A stretch of DNA of 64,000 nucleotides from contig CBDETD010000002.1 in the NCBI GenBank assembly GCA_965242805.1, positions 5,518,001 to 5,582,000 of the forward strand, given 5' to 3'. A model generated the notes under the pieces. It did not search any database. It worked only from the letters and a program-made list of their open reading frames with translations, and had not been told where the DNA came from. The DNA is from JANQEU01 sp965242805 (GTDB taxonomy: Bacteria; Bacteroidota; Bacteroidia; Cytophagales; Cyclobacteriaceae). Both the position numbers and the translations under genes were made by a program. Positions 35,492 to 44,410 of this stretch are shown here, one piece after another (within the stretch, counting starts at the first letter, position 1; each line of letters starts with the position of its first letter).

Positions 35492-37588
35492 TCACAATCT
35501 TTCGGTTGGTATTTGTTGGAGTGCTTCCTGGATTGTGGTTACCGGTAATTTGCAGGTTTTATTGAAACAAACATAGATTGTGGTCTCACCATTGATTGCT
35601 GTCTTATATTCTAAAAGCGGAAGGTTATTTTCTTCAAGGGAAGCCATAATTACCTTAGCCGGAATCGACATTCCATTTAGTTCATTTGCGTAAGTGAATG
35701 CGTCCTTTCCAATTATTGCTATCTCCGGTAAAGGCTTCACCATCAGTCCTGAGACCATCGCCCATTGTGGCATGTACTCTGGCTCACTGTTGATCAGGCT
35801 ACTCACTCTGCTGACCATATTTCTGGACATGGTCTTATACTTTTCGATATCCAGGTGGATTCCGAGTTTGTATAGATCTTCCGCCATGATTGAGTTGGAG
35901 GAGGGGATGACGTTGTCAAATAATTCACTTTTACGAGCGATAAGTTTCTCGGATTGATCACTGGTATAATAGAATAGATATTCGTTCTCGTCAAAAAATT
36001 CTTCTATCATTTGATCAATCAGATCTCTGGCAATTTTTAAAGCATTTTCATCAAATACTGTTTCATAATACTTTATCATCGCCTGGATCATTGCCGCATA
36101 ATCGTCAGCAAATCCCTGCGTAGGCAGGCCATGAACATGCATTAACTTGCCATCTACTAACATGCTCTCGGTGAGAAACTTGTAATTGTTCTGAGCGAGT
36201 TCAAGTATGGATGAATCTCCAAGGGCCTGGAAAGCATCTAACAAACCTGTTAGTGTAAGAGCATTCCACCCCGATATGATCTTATTGTCAAGTCCTGGCC
36301 TGATCCGTTTTGATCTTTCTTGGAGTGCTTGTTTTTTGAACTTGTCAATTTTAGTTCTCAGCTCATTCTCTCCAAGCTTGTATTTATTTTTTATGACTTC
36401 ATCGGAATTTAGCACACGCAGTACGTTCGTTTCATCCCAGTTCCCTTCTTCACGCACATCATAGTAATCTGATATAATCTCGAAATCTTCCTTTGCGACG
36501 GACTTTATTTCATTAGCACTCCAAACGTAAAACTTACCTTCTACACCTTCACTGTCTGCATCGAGGGCAGCATAAAAGCCATTCGTTGAGTCCAGCATCT
36601 CCCTTTTCAGCCAGTCGATGGTTTCAACAATCACCTCTCTATATCTCTGTTTTTTATTTCTCTTGTACGCTTGGGCATACAATTGAATTAACTGGCCATT
36701 GTCATAAAGCATCTTCTCAAAATGCGGAACATGCCACTCACCATCAACCGAATACCTGGCAAAGCCTCCACCAATATGATCGTAGATTCCTCCGTTTGAG
36801 ATTTTGTCAAGCGTGAATTCAAAATGTTGAAGAATGTCCTCATTACCCGTTATTGTATACAGTTGATTCAGATACATCCAAATGGATGGCATCGGGAATT
36901 TGGGGGCCTTCTTGATCCCTCCCCAAACGGTATCAAATTTCTTTGAGAAGTTATCATAACTCCACTCCATGTCTTCCAATGTTACGCTTGTAGTAGAGTC
37001 CAAATCATACATTTCGGAGAATTTTCGATTCAAGGCATTGGCAAACTGATCAGCAGATTCGTTCAGCTTAGCCCTTTCATTGCTGAAGGCATTATCAATA
37101 CTTTCAAGTAGCCTTAACCAATTCTCTTTTGGGAAATAGGTACCACCATAAAATGGCTTTTGTTCAGGAGTAAGAAATACATTGAGCGGCCATCCACCAT
37201 TTATTCCCATGGCTTGCACTGCATCCATATAGATTTGGTCAACATCTGGTCTTTCCTCACGATCCACCTTGATGTTTACAAAATGTTTGTTCATGACGGC
37301 AGCTACGCCTGAGTCTTCGAATGATTCGTGCGCCATCACATGACACCAATGACAAGATGAATATCCAATACTGATCAGGATTGGTTTATCTTCTTTTTTC
37401 GCCTTTTCCAGTGCTTCTTTTCCCCATGGATACCAATCCACCGGATTATCTGCATGTTGTAGCAGGTAAGGGGAAGATGAGTGCTGAAGCCTGTTTTGAT
37501 TTGGATTCTCTTTCATTTGGTATTCTTTCGAACCGGAACAATTAAAGGCCAGGGCTGAAAACAATAATATTTTATGAATTGACTTCAT
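35492..37588 (-). CDS. thioredoxin-domain DUF255 / YyaL-type lipoprotein
   Basis: The 698-residue protein has a lipobox (LAFNC) and, right after it, the DUF255 thioredoxin-like domain: HSSSPYLLQHADNPVDWYPW, SIGYSSCHWCHVMAHESF with a C-x2-C pair, and DREERPDVDQIYMDAVQ. The rest (about 215-690) is an alpha/alpha-barrel of six-hairpin glycosidase type (GGFARYSVDGEWHVPHFEKMLYDN). The family includes YyaL and SSP411; its activity is not settled. Its 5' end overlaps the GSCFA gene by 17 bases. Confidence 0.92.
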   Translation of the reverse strand: MKSIHKILLFSALAFNCSGSKEYQMKENPNQNRLQHSSSPYLLQHADNPVDWYPWGKEALEKAKKEDKPILISIGYSSCHWCHVMAHESFEDSGVAAVMNKHFVNIKVDREERPDVDQIYMDAVQAMGINGGWPLNVFLTPEQKPFYGGTYFPKENWLRLLESIDNAFSNERAKLNESADQFANALNRKFSEMYDLDSTTSVTLEDMEWSYDNFSKKFDTVWGGIKKAPKFPMPSIWMYLNQLYTITGNEDILQHFEFTLDKISNGGIYDHIGGGFARYSVDGEWHVPHFEKMLYDNGQLIQLYAQAYKRNKKQRYREVIVETIDWLKREMLDSTNGFYAALDADSEGVEGKFYVWSANEIKSVAKEDFEIISDYYDVREEGNWDETNVLRVLNSDEVIKNKYKLGENELRTKIDKFKKQALQERSKRIRPGLDNKIISGWNALTLTGLLDAFQALGDSSILELAQNNYKFLTESMLVDGKLMHVHGLPTQGFADDYAAMIQAMIKYYETVFDENALKIARDLIDQMIEEFFDENEYLFYYTSDQSEKLIARKSELFDNVIPSSNSIMAEDLYKLGIHLDIEKYKTMSRNMVSRVSSLINSEPEYMPQWAMVSGLMVKPLPEIAIIGKDAFTYANELNGMSIPAKVIMASLEENNLPLLEYKTAINGETTIYVCFNKTCKLPVTTIQEALQQIPTERL

Positions 37589-38555
37589 GTACCTGATTCT
37601 TTAGATAGAAAATCTCCGGATTGACATCTACTATATGCCTCAACTTCTCCAATTGCGAAATGGTTTCATTGATAAATTTCTTATGACTTGCAGATGTCAT
37701 GTTGAATGGTCTGTGTCCAAGGGATTTTTTAATTTTTGTCCATTCTTTAACGAATTGGTTTGTTTCCTTGCTGAACATCGCTGCGGAAAATTTTTCCCAG
37801 ATGAAATCCAGCGCAAGTTTATTGGGATGTATGAAATCGTCCTCATAAAACCTGTAGTCACGCAATTCATCAATCACGATTTCATAGGACGGGAAGTAGA
37901 AGCAGTTGTCATAATCGGATGTTATGTCATAAATACTTTGGATCAGAATGGATTTTGAGATGTTATTCTCAATTAGACCGTCACGTACATGGCGCACAGG
38001 ACTTACTGTAAACAACCATTTGATGTTGGCATTGACTTTCTTTATCTCCCTATGAACTTCATTGAATTGTTGCCTGATCTCATCCGAGGTGAGAAGCCTT
38101 CGATTGAATGACTTCCCGGGAACCTTGTGACAATTCGCAACAATTTGTCCTGTGGATTTCAATTCATAGATCCATGATGTGCCTGGGGTAATGATCAACC
38201 AACTACTATCTTTTATCCAGGACCGGAGTAGTTTTCGGGTATTTTGTGAAGTTTGTAATAGTTCTTTTTCATCAAGACTGGAAATCTGAGAGTGTGCATC
38301 CCAATCGTAATAAACGTCCCCGCTTTTTACAGTCAATACCTCATCTGTCTCATTTATCGATTGACTGATCAATTTGAGAATGGAGTGAGGATTGTAGATG
38401 ATCCCAAATGGATTTACCAAAGATTGAAATTTGTATTCCTGAAGTTTCAATCCAATATTTTCGGAAAAGCAGGATCCTAAAAGGATAATCTGATCTTTAA
38501 TATCAATGGGGGATGTGTACTGCCCAACCTCAAACTCCAATTTCAGTTTCATCAT
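37572..38555 (-). CDS. GSCFA-domain protein
   Basis: The 327-residue protein carries the namesake motif near the start (ILLGSCFSENIGLKLQEYKF) and the matching NPFGIIYNPHSI. The C-terminal YEDDFIHPNKLALDF resembles the DxxH of SGNH-type hydrolases, with which GSCFA is related. The motif Ser29-Cys-Phe and the DxxHPN end suggest an esterase fold. Two ATG codons in tandem start the gene at 38555. It is downstream of the ribosomal protein operon, after its terminator. Confidence 0.9.
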   Translation of the reverse strand: MMKLKLEFEVGQYTSPIDIKDQIILLGSCFSENIGLKLQEYKFQSLVNPFGIIYNPHSILKLISQSINETDEVLTVKSGDVYYDWDAHSQISSLDEKELLQTSQNTRKLLRSWIKDSSWLIITPGTSWIYELKSTGQIVANCHKVPGKSFNRRLLTSDEIRQQFNEVHREIKKVNANIKWLFTVSPVRHVRDGLIENNISKSILIQSIYDITSDYDNCFYFPSYEIVIDELRDYRFYEDDFIHPNKLALDFIWEKFSAAMFSKETNQFVKEWTKIKKSLGHRPFNMTSASHKKFINETISQLEKLRHIVDVNPEIFYLKNQVHEVNS

Positions 38556-38566
38556 TCACAAAATAA

Positions 38567-38596
38567 AAAAACCCCCATGGAGTTCATAGGGGTTTT
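38567..38596 (-). terminator. intrinsic terminator after rplI
   Basis: Read on the minus strand, AAAACCCC and GGGGTTTT arms enclose a loop of about 13 nt and are followed by a T run ending around 38560. It begins about 25 bp after the rplI stop codon and precedes the GSCFA gene on the same strand, so it ends the rpsF-rpsR-rplI transcript. Confidence 0.85.
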
Positions 38597-38620
38597 CAGG
38601 ATCTTTCACATATTGAAGCT

Positions 38621-39061
38621 TTAATCAGCTACAATATCAAGTTTAATTTCATGCTTCACTTCTTTGTGAAGATCTATGATCGCATGGTGTTGACCTATTT
38701 CCTTGATTTTAGGTAACACAATCCTTTTTCGATCTATTTCAATACCTTTTGCTGCCAAGGCATCTGAAACCTGAAGTGCTGTGATAGCTCCAAATATCTT
38801 TCCACTCTCTCCGGCTTTTGTCTTGATTTCGAGAGTTAACTCACCAATCTTCTCAGCAACACCTTGCGCATCCTTCAATGCTTTTTCAGCTTTATGAGCT
38901 GCCTGCCGGATATTTTCTTCGATCATCTTTTTGTTAGATCGACTTGCAATTATCGCCATTCCACGAGGGATCAGGTAATTTCTTCCGTACCCAGATTTGA
39001 CAGTGACAATGTCATTTTTATATCCTAATCCCTGGATATCTTCATTTAAAATAACGTCCAT
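38621..39061 (-). CDS. rplI: ribosomal protein L9
   Basis: The 146-residue protein begins with the diagnostic L9 N-terminal domain MDVILNEDIQGLGYKNDIV and VKSGYGRNYLIPRGMA, followed by the long connecting helix (about 45-80) and the C-terminal RNA-binding domain. Length is normal. It is the last gene of the S6-S18-L9 operon, 7 bp after rpsR. Confidence 0.98.
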   Translation of the reverse strand: MDVILNEDIQGLGYKNDIVTVKSGYGRNYLIPRGMAIIASRSNKKMIEENIRQAAHKAEKALKDAQGVAEKIGELTLEIKTKAGESGKIFGAITALQVSDALAAKGIEIDRKRIVLPKIKEIGQHHAIIDLHKEVKHEIKLDIVAD

Positions 39062-39068
39062 GATGATA

Positions 39069-39320
39069 TTACTTTAATGAGTCCGCAACATAAGGAAGCA
39101 ATGCAAGATGTCGAGCTCGCTTCACAGCCTGAGAAACCTTCCTCTGATACTTTAAGCTTGTACCCGTTATTCTTCGAGGTAGGATCTTACCCTGCTCATT
39201 GACAAACTTCAATAAGAAGTTGGCATCCTTATAGTCTATGTATTTAATTCCATTTCGCTTGAACCGGCAATATTTCTTCTGCCTTTGGTCGCGATTGATA
39301 GGTTCGTTCTGTAGTGTCAT
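39069..39320 (-). CDS. rpsR: ribosomal protein S18
   Basis: The 83-residue basic protein has the S18 pattern KYCRFKRNGIKYIDYKDANFL and GKILPRRITGTSLKYQRKV, which contacts 16S rRNA and S6. The start overlaps the rpsF stop by four bases, showing coupling with its partner S6. Confidence 0.98.
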   Translation of the reverse strand: MTLQNEPINRDQRQKKYCRFKRNGIKYIDYKDANFLLKFVNEQGKILPRRITGTSLKYQRKVSQAVKRARHLALLPYVADSLK

Positions 39321-39685
39321 GCTTTTGCCTCCTCAGTTTCTTCTTTCTTTTTGTTGAATTCTCCTTTTCTCCTTCGATCATTGTAGATGATCGCATGCTT
39401 ATCTAATGCCACGGTTAAAAAGCGCATAATCTTCTCATCCCTCTTGAATTCTGTCTCAAGTTTTGAGATGACGGATGGTTCTGCTTTAAATTCAAGGAGT
39501 TGATAAAAGCCTGTAGACTTATGTTGAATTGGGTAGGCTAATTTCTTTAGCCCCCAGTTCTCTTCGTTGATGATCTCCGCTTTATTATCGGTGAGCACCT
39601 TCTTGAATTTTTCAACAGCATCCTTCATCTGAGCTTCAGACAAAACGGGAGTTAAAATGAATACTGTTTCGTAATCTTTTTTCAT
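39317..39685 (-). CDS. rpsF: ribosomal protein S6
   Basis: The 122-residue protein has the S6 pattern YETVFILTPVLSEAQMKDAV, and YPIQHKSTGFYQLLEFKAEP. Its acidic, lysine-rich tail (KKEETEEAKA) is variable in the family. It leads the operon rpsF-rpsR-rplI and has a promoter that fits the Bacteroidota consensus upstream. Confidence 0.98.
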   Translation of the reverse strand: MKKDYETVFILTPVLSEAQMKDAVEKFKKVLTDNKAEIINEENWGLKKLAYPIQHKSTGFYQLLEFKAEPSVISKLETEFKRDEKIMRFLTVALDKHAIIYNDRRRKGEFNKKKEETEEAKA

Positions 39686-39718
39686 AAATATTTAAAAGAA
39701 CTTAAAAAATTAAGGCGG

Positions 39719-39749
39719 CAAAATTAGAAAACAATTTGGTTTTTGCCAA
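39719..39749 (-). promoter_or_regulatory. Bacteroidota-type promoter of rpsF-rpsR-rplI
   Basis: On the minus strand, TAATTTTG (39726-39719) is an exact TAnnTTTG -7 box, and TTG (39749-39747) lies 20 nt upstream as the -33 box. The -7 box ends 33 nt before the rpsF start. No clear S6:S18 feedback hairpin was found in the short leader. Confidence 0.65.
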
Positions 39750-39765
39750 TGTGAGGAGGAAGAAC

Positions 39766-40710
39766 TTACCCCTTTACAACAAATGATCCTTTACCCATTA
39801 CATAACTATCGGTGTAGACCTCGACCTGGTGCTGTCCCAATGCGTAGTCACTTCCTTTTTCGTAAAAGACTGTCACCTGCTGCTTATTCCTGTCATAAAG
39901 GATTTCTTTCTTAACTGAAAAAAACATCTCCCTACCTTCATACATGAATGAACCTGATCCTCTTGTCACGTCGAAAATAACATTCCCATCCGGAGCAACA
40001 ATGCGGACTAAGATCTCTTTTCCTTCGATGGGAGCAACTTTATTCTCAGCCACAGAAAATTGTATCTTCAATTGGCTGATGTGCCGGTTCCTGAATTCCT
40101 TCTCTCGTTCCCGTCCTCTTTGACTAATCGCCATTATGACCATATCCTCCACCTTCAGTTGAGAAACCAATTCAATCTTCTCGTTCAATTCATCTCGTTC
40201 CTCATTGATTTCCCTGATGGATTTGTTCAGCTCCGCGGTCTCAACTTTTAAATCCGTATTCTCTTCAAGAAGTTTTTGGTTGATTTGAGTCAATTGATTT
40301 ATCTCTTCATCCTTAAGTTTCAATAATTCCTCGTACCCTTCCACTTTATCCTGAAGATCCCTTATGGTGATCTGTCTTCGTTTTTCGCGATCCAATAAAT
40401 TCTTTTTTTCTTCTTCGAGTTGAGCTTGGATCGCCATCAAGGTATCAATTTCTCCCCCAAGTTGTGAGATGGTCAGAATGCGATCATTTAGCTCGTTACT
40501 GATGGAATCCAATTGAATATAAGCAGTATTTAGGGCTTCTTCCTGCCTGGCTTTTTCATCTTCAAGTCTTCCTTTCTGAACAAGTAAAACTACTACTGCA
40601 GTAATAAGTACCAACAGCACTCCAATAACTACATAGATCCGATTGTTTGATTTCGTTGGGGAATCACCAGCTTCCCGGTGCACCTGATTTTCATTTTTTG
40701 ACTCTTCCAT
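39766..40710 (-). CDS. membrane-anchored coiled-coil protein with C-terminal beta domain
   Basis: The 314-residue protein has a cytoplasmic N-terminus (1-23), one membrane helix (about 24-44), a coiled coil of about 130 residues (50-195) rich in Glu, Gln, Leu and Arg, and a beta-sandwich-like C-terminus (about 205-314: QLKIQFSVAENKVAP, ILVRIVAPDGNVIFD, HQVEVYTDSYVMGKG). This anchor-stalk-head layout suggests a periplasmic structural protein. I do not recognise a named family. It has its own promoter that matches the phylum consensus. Confidence 0.82.
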   Translation of the reverse strand: MEESKNENQVHREAGDSPTKSNNRIYVVIGVLLVLITAVVVLLVQKGRLEDEKARQEEALNTAYIQLDSISNELNDRILTISQLGGEIDTLMAIQAQLEEEKKNLLDREKRRQITIRDLQDKVEGYEELLKLKDEEINQLTQINQKLLEENTDLKVETAELNKSIREINEERDELNEKIELVSQLKVEDMVIMAISQRGREREKEFRNRHISQLKIQFSVAENKVAPIEGKEILVRIVAPDGNVIFDVTRGSGSFMYEGREMFFSVKKEILYDRNKQQVTVFYEKGSDYALGQHQVEVYTDSYVMGKGSFVVKG

Positions 40711-40729
40711 CCTACAAGACTTAAGGCCG

Positions 40730-40760
40730 CAAAATTAGACGATTCGGAATTTTGAGCAAA
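40730..40760 (-). promoter_or_regulatory. Bacteroidota-type promoter of the coiled-coil protein gene
   Basis: On the minus strand, TTTG (40760-40757), a 19-nt spacer and TAATTTTG (40737-40730) reproduce the full consensus TTTG-N19-TAnnTTTG. The -7 box ends 19 nt before the ATG at 40710. The bases after the -7 box are nearly identical to those of the rpsF promoter. Confidence 0.7.
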
Positions 40761-40766
40761 TTGAAG

Positions 40767-41540
40767 TCAAAACTTCAACGTAAAATGTTGTTTTTCAATA
40801 TCAATATCAGGAAATAATAATCCCGCATCGAATATGTCAATGGTCAATGGGTACCTTTCTTGATTCATTATTTTGTTCCAATGTGAGAACATATCCCTTG
40901 ACCAATAGATGTCATGGATAATTATTACTTTGATTTCATCTAGATACTTATCAATTTCATTGAGACAAAACTCCAATGTTCGTCCTGAATGTTCGGCATC
41001 AAGAAAGATCATTTGAAATTCACTTCCCTCAAGGATCTTGCTGAATGAAGATTTTAGTTCTGTATGCTGCAGAGATATATTTCTTAAGCCAAGTTTTTCA
41101 AAGTTTCTTCCAGCTACATCCACCAAAGACTTATTGCCTTCAATTGTGGTCACCTTTCTTTTCGGATCCAATGCCAGATAGGCCGTATTTATCCCAAGTG
41201 ATGTTCCAGTTTCCAGTATTTCTTTGGTATTTAAATGGGTAGCAAGAAAATGAAGAAAAGCAGAAAACCTTCTTGAACTAAGCGTTGTATTTGCAATTTT
41301 TGCTACACTCCTGATATTGGTTGTATTGTTTTTGAAATCGGTAATTTCCAGTGTGCTGGGGTTTTTCTTCAAAGAATCTCGGATTCCTTCAATTGAGTTT
41401 TCAGTCCAGGACTCACTTCCCTTAACAACCTCTTCATAGAGGCGATAGACGAATGGGGAATGAATTCCGTGTTTACCCTTTGCTCGAAACTTATATTTTA
41501 GAAAGGAGAAGAAAGTAAAAAGGGGATCAGCTTTCGCCAA
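40767..41540 (-). CDS. class I SAM-dependent methyltransferase
   Basis: The 257-residue protein has the glycine-rich SAM site ILETGTSLGINTAYLA (about 115-130), the acidic ribose-binding VTTIEGN and motif IV FQMIFLDAEHSG, similar to O-methyltransferases of the catechol type. The substrate is unknown. The start is TTG at 41540, since the stop of apaG lies only 4 bases upstream and no better codon keeps the conserved beginning (KHGIHSPFVYRLYEEVV). Confidence 0.88.
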   Translation of the reverse strand: MAKADPLFTFFSFLKYKFRAKGKHGIHSPFVYRLYEEVVKGSESWTENSIEGIRDSLKKNPSTLEITDFKNNTTNIRSVAKIANTTLSSRRFSAFLHFLATHLNTKEILETGTSLGINTAYLALDPKRKVTTIEGNKSLVDVAGRNFEKLGLRNISLQHTELKSSFSKILEGSEFQMIFLDAEHSGRTLEFCLNEIDKYLDEIKVIIIHDIYWSRDMFSHWNKIMNQERYPLTIDIFDAGLLFPDIDIEKQHFTLKF

Positions 41541-41544
41541 AAAA

Positions 41545-41931
41545 TCAGTTTAATTTGATCGGAACGACCATAGTGAATTCCGGAATGATCACATCAAATT
41601 GTTTACCGTCAATCAATTTTTCCATACTGTAATGGCCTTTCATTTTTCCGATACCAGATCTTAAATTGCACCCGGATACATATTGATGGGATTGTCCGGG
41701 TTCAAGAATCGGTTGTTTCCCAACCACGCCCTCACCTTCAACTTCTCGATTGGGATAGGTGGCATCGATGATCTCCCAGTGCCGTGTTTTCAATTGTATG
41801 GTTTTGTCGCTTTTATTCTCAATAGTAATTCTATAAGTAAACACAAAGTGATGTTGAGCAGGGTTTGAATACTCTGGTTGATATTCAGTTTCTACACTCA
41901 CTTTCACTCGTTTGGCTATATCTGCTATCAT
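41545..41931 (-). CDS. apaG: ApaG-domain protein
   Basis: The 128-residue protein matches ApaG, an immunoglobulin-like single-domain protein: FVFTYRITIENKSDKTIQLKTRHW, then GEGVVGKQPILEPGQSHQYVSG and MKGHYSMEK. ApaG is linked to cobalt/magnesium homeostasis in enterobacteria, and the role here is unclear. It is coupled to the downstream methyltransferase. Confidence 0.95.
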   Translation of the reverse strand: MIADIAKRVKVSVETEYQPEYSNPAQHHFVFTYRITIENKSDKTIQLKTRHWEIIDATYPNREVEGEGVVGKQPILEPGQSHQYVSGCNLRSGIGKMKGHYSMEKLIDGKQFDVIIPEFTMVVPIKLN

Positions 41932-42008
41932 CTGTGGGAATAAAAGACAGGTAATTATAGGAATTTAGATTTAATTTACCTCATTTCATCACAATTTTTC
42001 CACACTAC

Positions 42009-42671
42009 ATGGATGTTAAAATTCACTCAAGCTGGAAGGGCATCTTGTCTGCGGAGTTCACAAAAGAGTATTTCAAATCTCTTGTGGAGTTTGTGAGGGA
42101 AGAATACCGATCCCAGACAGTTTATCCCCCGGGAAGCCAGATATTTGCTGCTTTTGACCATTGTCCTTTTGGGGATGTGAAAGTAGTCATAATTGGTCAG
42201 GACCCATATCATGGTCCAAGGCAGGCTCATGGATTATGCTTTTCCGTGAATGAAGGGATAAAGATGCCTCCGTCATTGATCAATATCTTTAAGGAAATCC
42301 AGAATGACATGGGAATTCCTTTCCCCGAAAATGGAAGCCTTGTAAGGTGGGCCAGGCAGGGTGTGTTGTTGTTAAACGCAACTTTAACCGTAAGAGGAGG
42401 ACAACCCGGTTCTCACCAAAACAGGGGTTGGGAAGAGTTTACTGATGCCGTGATCAAACAATTATCTGATAATGGAGAAAACCTTGTATTTCTTTTGTGG
42501 GGCGCATACGCCCAACGCAAAGGGGAAATTATCGATAGAAACAAACACTGTATCCTATCTTCTCCTCATCCTTCACCATTTTCCGCGAACAGAGGATTTT
42601 TGGGCAATCGACATTTCAGTAAAGCCAATTCCTATTTGGCCGAGGTTGGTAAACAACAAATTCAATGGTAA
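42009..42671 (+). CDS. ung: uracil-DNA glycosylase
   Basis: The 220-residue enzyme removes uracil from DNA. Catalytic GQDPYHGPRQAHGLCFS (Asp66 region) and the minor-groove loop HPSPFSANRGFLGNRHFSKAN are intact. Length is normal. It stands alone on the plus strand and diverges from apaG with 77 bp between them. Confidence 0.98.
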   Translation: MDVKIHSSWKGILSAEFTKEYFKSLVEFVREEYRSQTVYPPGSQIFAAFDHCPFGDVKVVIIGQDPYHGPRQAHGLCFSVNEGIKMPPSLINIFKEIQNDMGIPFPENGSLVRWARQGVLLLNATLTVRGGQPGSHQNRGWEEFTDAVIKQLSDNGENLVFLLWGAYAQRKGEIIDRNKHCILSSPHPSPFSANRGFLGNRHFSKANSYLAEVGKQQIQW

Positions 42672-42751
42672 GTCCGTTATTTTCATCAGATGGTGAACAA
42701 AATCCTTAATGGAAATCATTATCTTTCAGAAACTGGATCAACACGCTGTAA

Positions 42752-42982
42752 ATGTTTGATATTAATGACTGGCATTACTCCCAATATGTTCCAAAGAGGG
42801 AGGCACTGAATCGTATAAAAGGATTTCTGGTGCTACTGCTGATAACTTTCTTTATCGTATGTGGAGTAGGACTATTGGTTTACTTCGTATACCTCTATCG
42901 CGTACATCCGGAATTGCTTTTTGGGGAAGAAGAGGGTGTTACTCAATTCCTTGGAATAATCGACTCCACCTTATTTTGTTAA
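42752..42982 (+). CDS. possible small single-helix membrane protein
   Basis: The 76-residue frame has a polar N-terminus (MFDINDWHYSQYVPKREALN) and a strong hydrophobic helix at about residues 25-47. Its 3' end overlaps the end of lepB on the opposite strand by 44 bases. The gap of about 80 bp after ung and the credible topology argue for a real gene, but the overlap and lack of a recognised family argue for caution. Confidence 0.4.
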   Translation: MFDINDWHYSQYVPKREALNRIKGFLVLLLITFFIVCGVGLLVYFVYLYRVHPELLFGEEEGVTQFLGIIDSTLFC

Positions 42983-44402
42983 ATAGGTTTTCTTTATCAT
43001 CTAAAGACATCCATATGAAGGAAGCTTCGCCCACGATGAAATCTTCTGGAACAAACCCCCAATATCTCGAATCTTCCGAATTGTGACGATTGTCTCCCAT
43101 CATGAAATAATAATCTTTTCGGAAAGTATATGTGGTTAGTTTTTGTCCATCAACAAGGAGCTCCATGTTCTCATTTACGCTGACATTCTCGATGTCTTCG
43201 TAATTTTCTATGGTGGAACTATACTTTGCTACATTTTCCTCCGTCAATTCTATTTCCATACCTCTATAAGGAATCTCCAATGGCCCGAAAAAATCACGGT
43301 TCCAGGGGAAGTACCTGGCATCAGGAAATATTGAGGGTTCGATTCGCTCTTCTTCATCAAGAAGTAGCGTAACACTTTTCACAAAATCCAGCGCAGCAAG
43401 TTTATTGGAAGTTTCCTCAGATGTCATGACCACATATCCAGTCTTACCATCTGGCAATGCAGCCTGATACTGTTCCCATATTTTGTAATTTGAAAAAACG
43501 CGTTCCCGTATTACCTGATCGGTTTCTACGAAGTATTGCATTTGCATTAATTCCGGATTCGCTTCTTGAATGCCATTTACCCAAACTTGTCCGCCCTTCA
43601 CCTCCAAAACATCTCCTGGGAGTGCGACGCATCTTTTGATATAATGGGTCTTTAAATCCAAAGGATGAAATCCCCCATCCGGTCGACGATTGTATCTGTC
43701 ATCTACAGGATAATTAAATACAACTACGTCGTTCCTTTCCACTTTTCCGAGGGAAGGTAATCTCCAGTGGGGAAGTTTAATAAATCGAAGGTAGGAGGGG
43801 ATCTCCGTACCCCATATTTTGGCATGAGTTAAGGGAATCTGGACAGGAGTTTTAGGCGTCCTCGGCCCATATTCTATCTTGCTTACAAATAGAAAGTCCC
43901 CGACGAGGAGTGATCTTTCCATGGAGGGAGTAGGTATTACGTAAGCTTCCATGAATATCCATCGGATGAATGTGGCTGCAAAAACCGCGAAAACGATCGC
44001 CTCAAACCATTCCTTTCCTGTGCTTTTTTTGACTTTAGGCATCTTGGTGGCCTGACCTAAATATGTGGTATCAGTATATGCAACGTATAACATATAGAAG
44101 GGGGCAAGGATAACACCAACAGCCTGATCAAAGTAAGTGAATCTTCCGAAGGATTTTAACAGGTCCAGGTGGATGGTCAAGGCAACAAAGAAGTTGATAA
44201 CCGGTACAAGTAAAAGAAAAACCCACCAGGTCGGTCTCCCCACTATTTTAATATGAATATAATAGTTGTAGAATGGTATCAAACCTATCCAGGGATTTTC
44301 ACCTGCTTTTTCAAAGAACTTGTAGTAAGCCACCGTTTGCATGATGTACCACAGGATAATGAAAAGATAGACTGATAAGGGGCTAAAATCGTTGAATTGC
44401 AT
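42939..44402 (-). CDS. lepB: signal peptidase I with extra N-terminal membrane domain
   Basis: The 487-residue peptidase cuts signal peptides off exported proteins. The catalytic serine is Ser160 in IPTPSMERSLL and the general base Lys256 in HYIKRCVALPGD; the conserved GDNRHNSEDSRYWGFVP follows near residue 436. The first 120 residues form a separate membrane domain (PWIGLIPFYNYYIHIKIVGRPTWW; DUF5684-like). A long insertion separates the catalytic halves, as in other Bacteroidota enzymes. It follows dapB by 8 bp. Confidence 0.96.
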   Translation of the reverse strand: MQFNDFSPLSVYLFIILWYIMQTVAYYKFFEKAGENPWIGLIPFYNYYIHIKIVGRPTWWVFLLLVPVINFFVALTIHLDLLKSFGRFTYFDQAVGVILAPFYMLYVAYTDTTYLGQATKMPKVKKSTGKEWFEAIVFAVFAATFIRWIFMEAYVIPTPSMERSLLVGDFLFVSKIEYGPRTPKTPVQIPLTHAKIWGTEIPSYLRFIKLPHWRLPSLGKVERNDVVVFNYPVDDRYNRRPDGGFHPLDLKTHYIKRCVALPGDVLEVKGGQVWVNGIQEANPELMQMQYFVETDQVIRERVFSNYKIWEQYQAALPDGKTGYVVMTSEETSNKLAALDFVKSVTLLLDEEERIEPSIFPDARYFPWNRDFFGPLEIPYRGMEIELTEENVAKYSSTIENYEDIENVSVNENMELLVDGQKLTTYTFRKDYYFMMGDNRHNSEDSRYWGFVPEDFIVGEASFIWMSLDDKENLFNKIRWSRLFQGIE

Positions 44403-44410
44403 TTAGAAAA

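Noticed and set aside
39686..39718. S6:S18 feedback element in the rpsF leader
   Set aside because: The leader after the mapped-by-eye promoter is about 30 nt and lacks a CCG-bulged hairpin downstream of the expected start.
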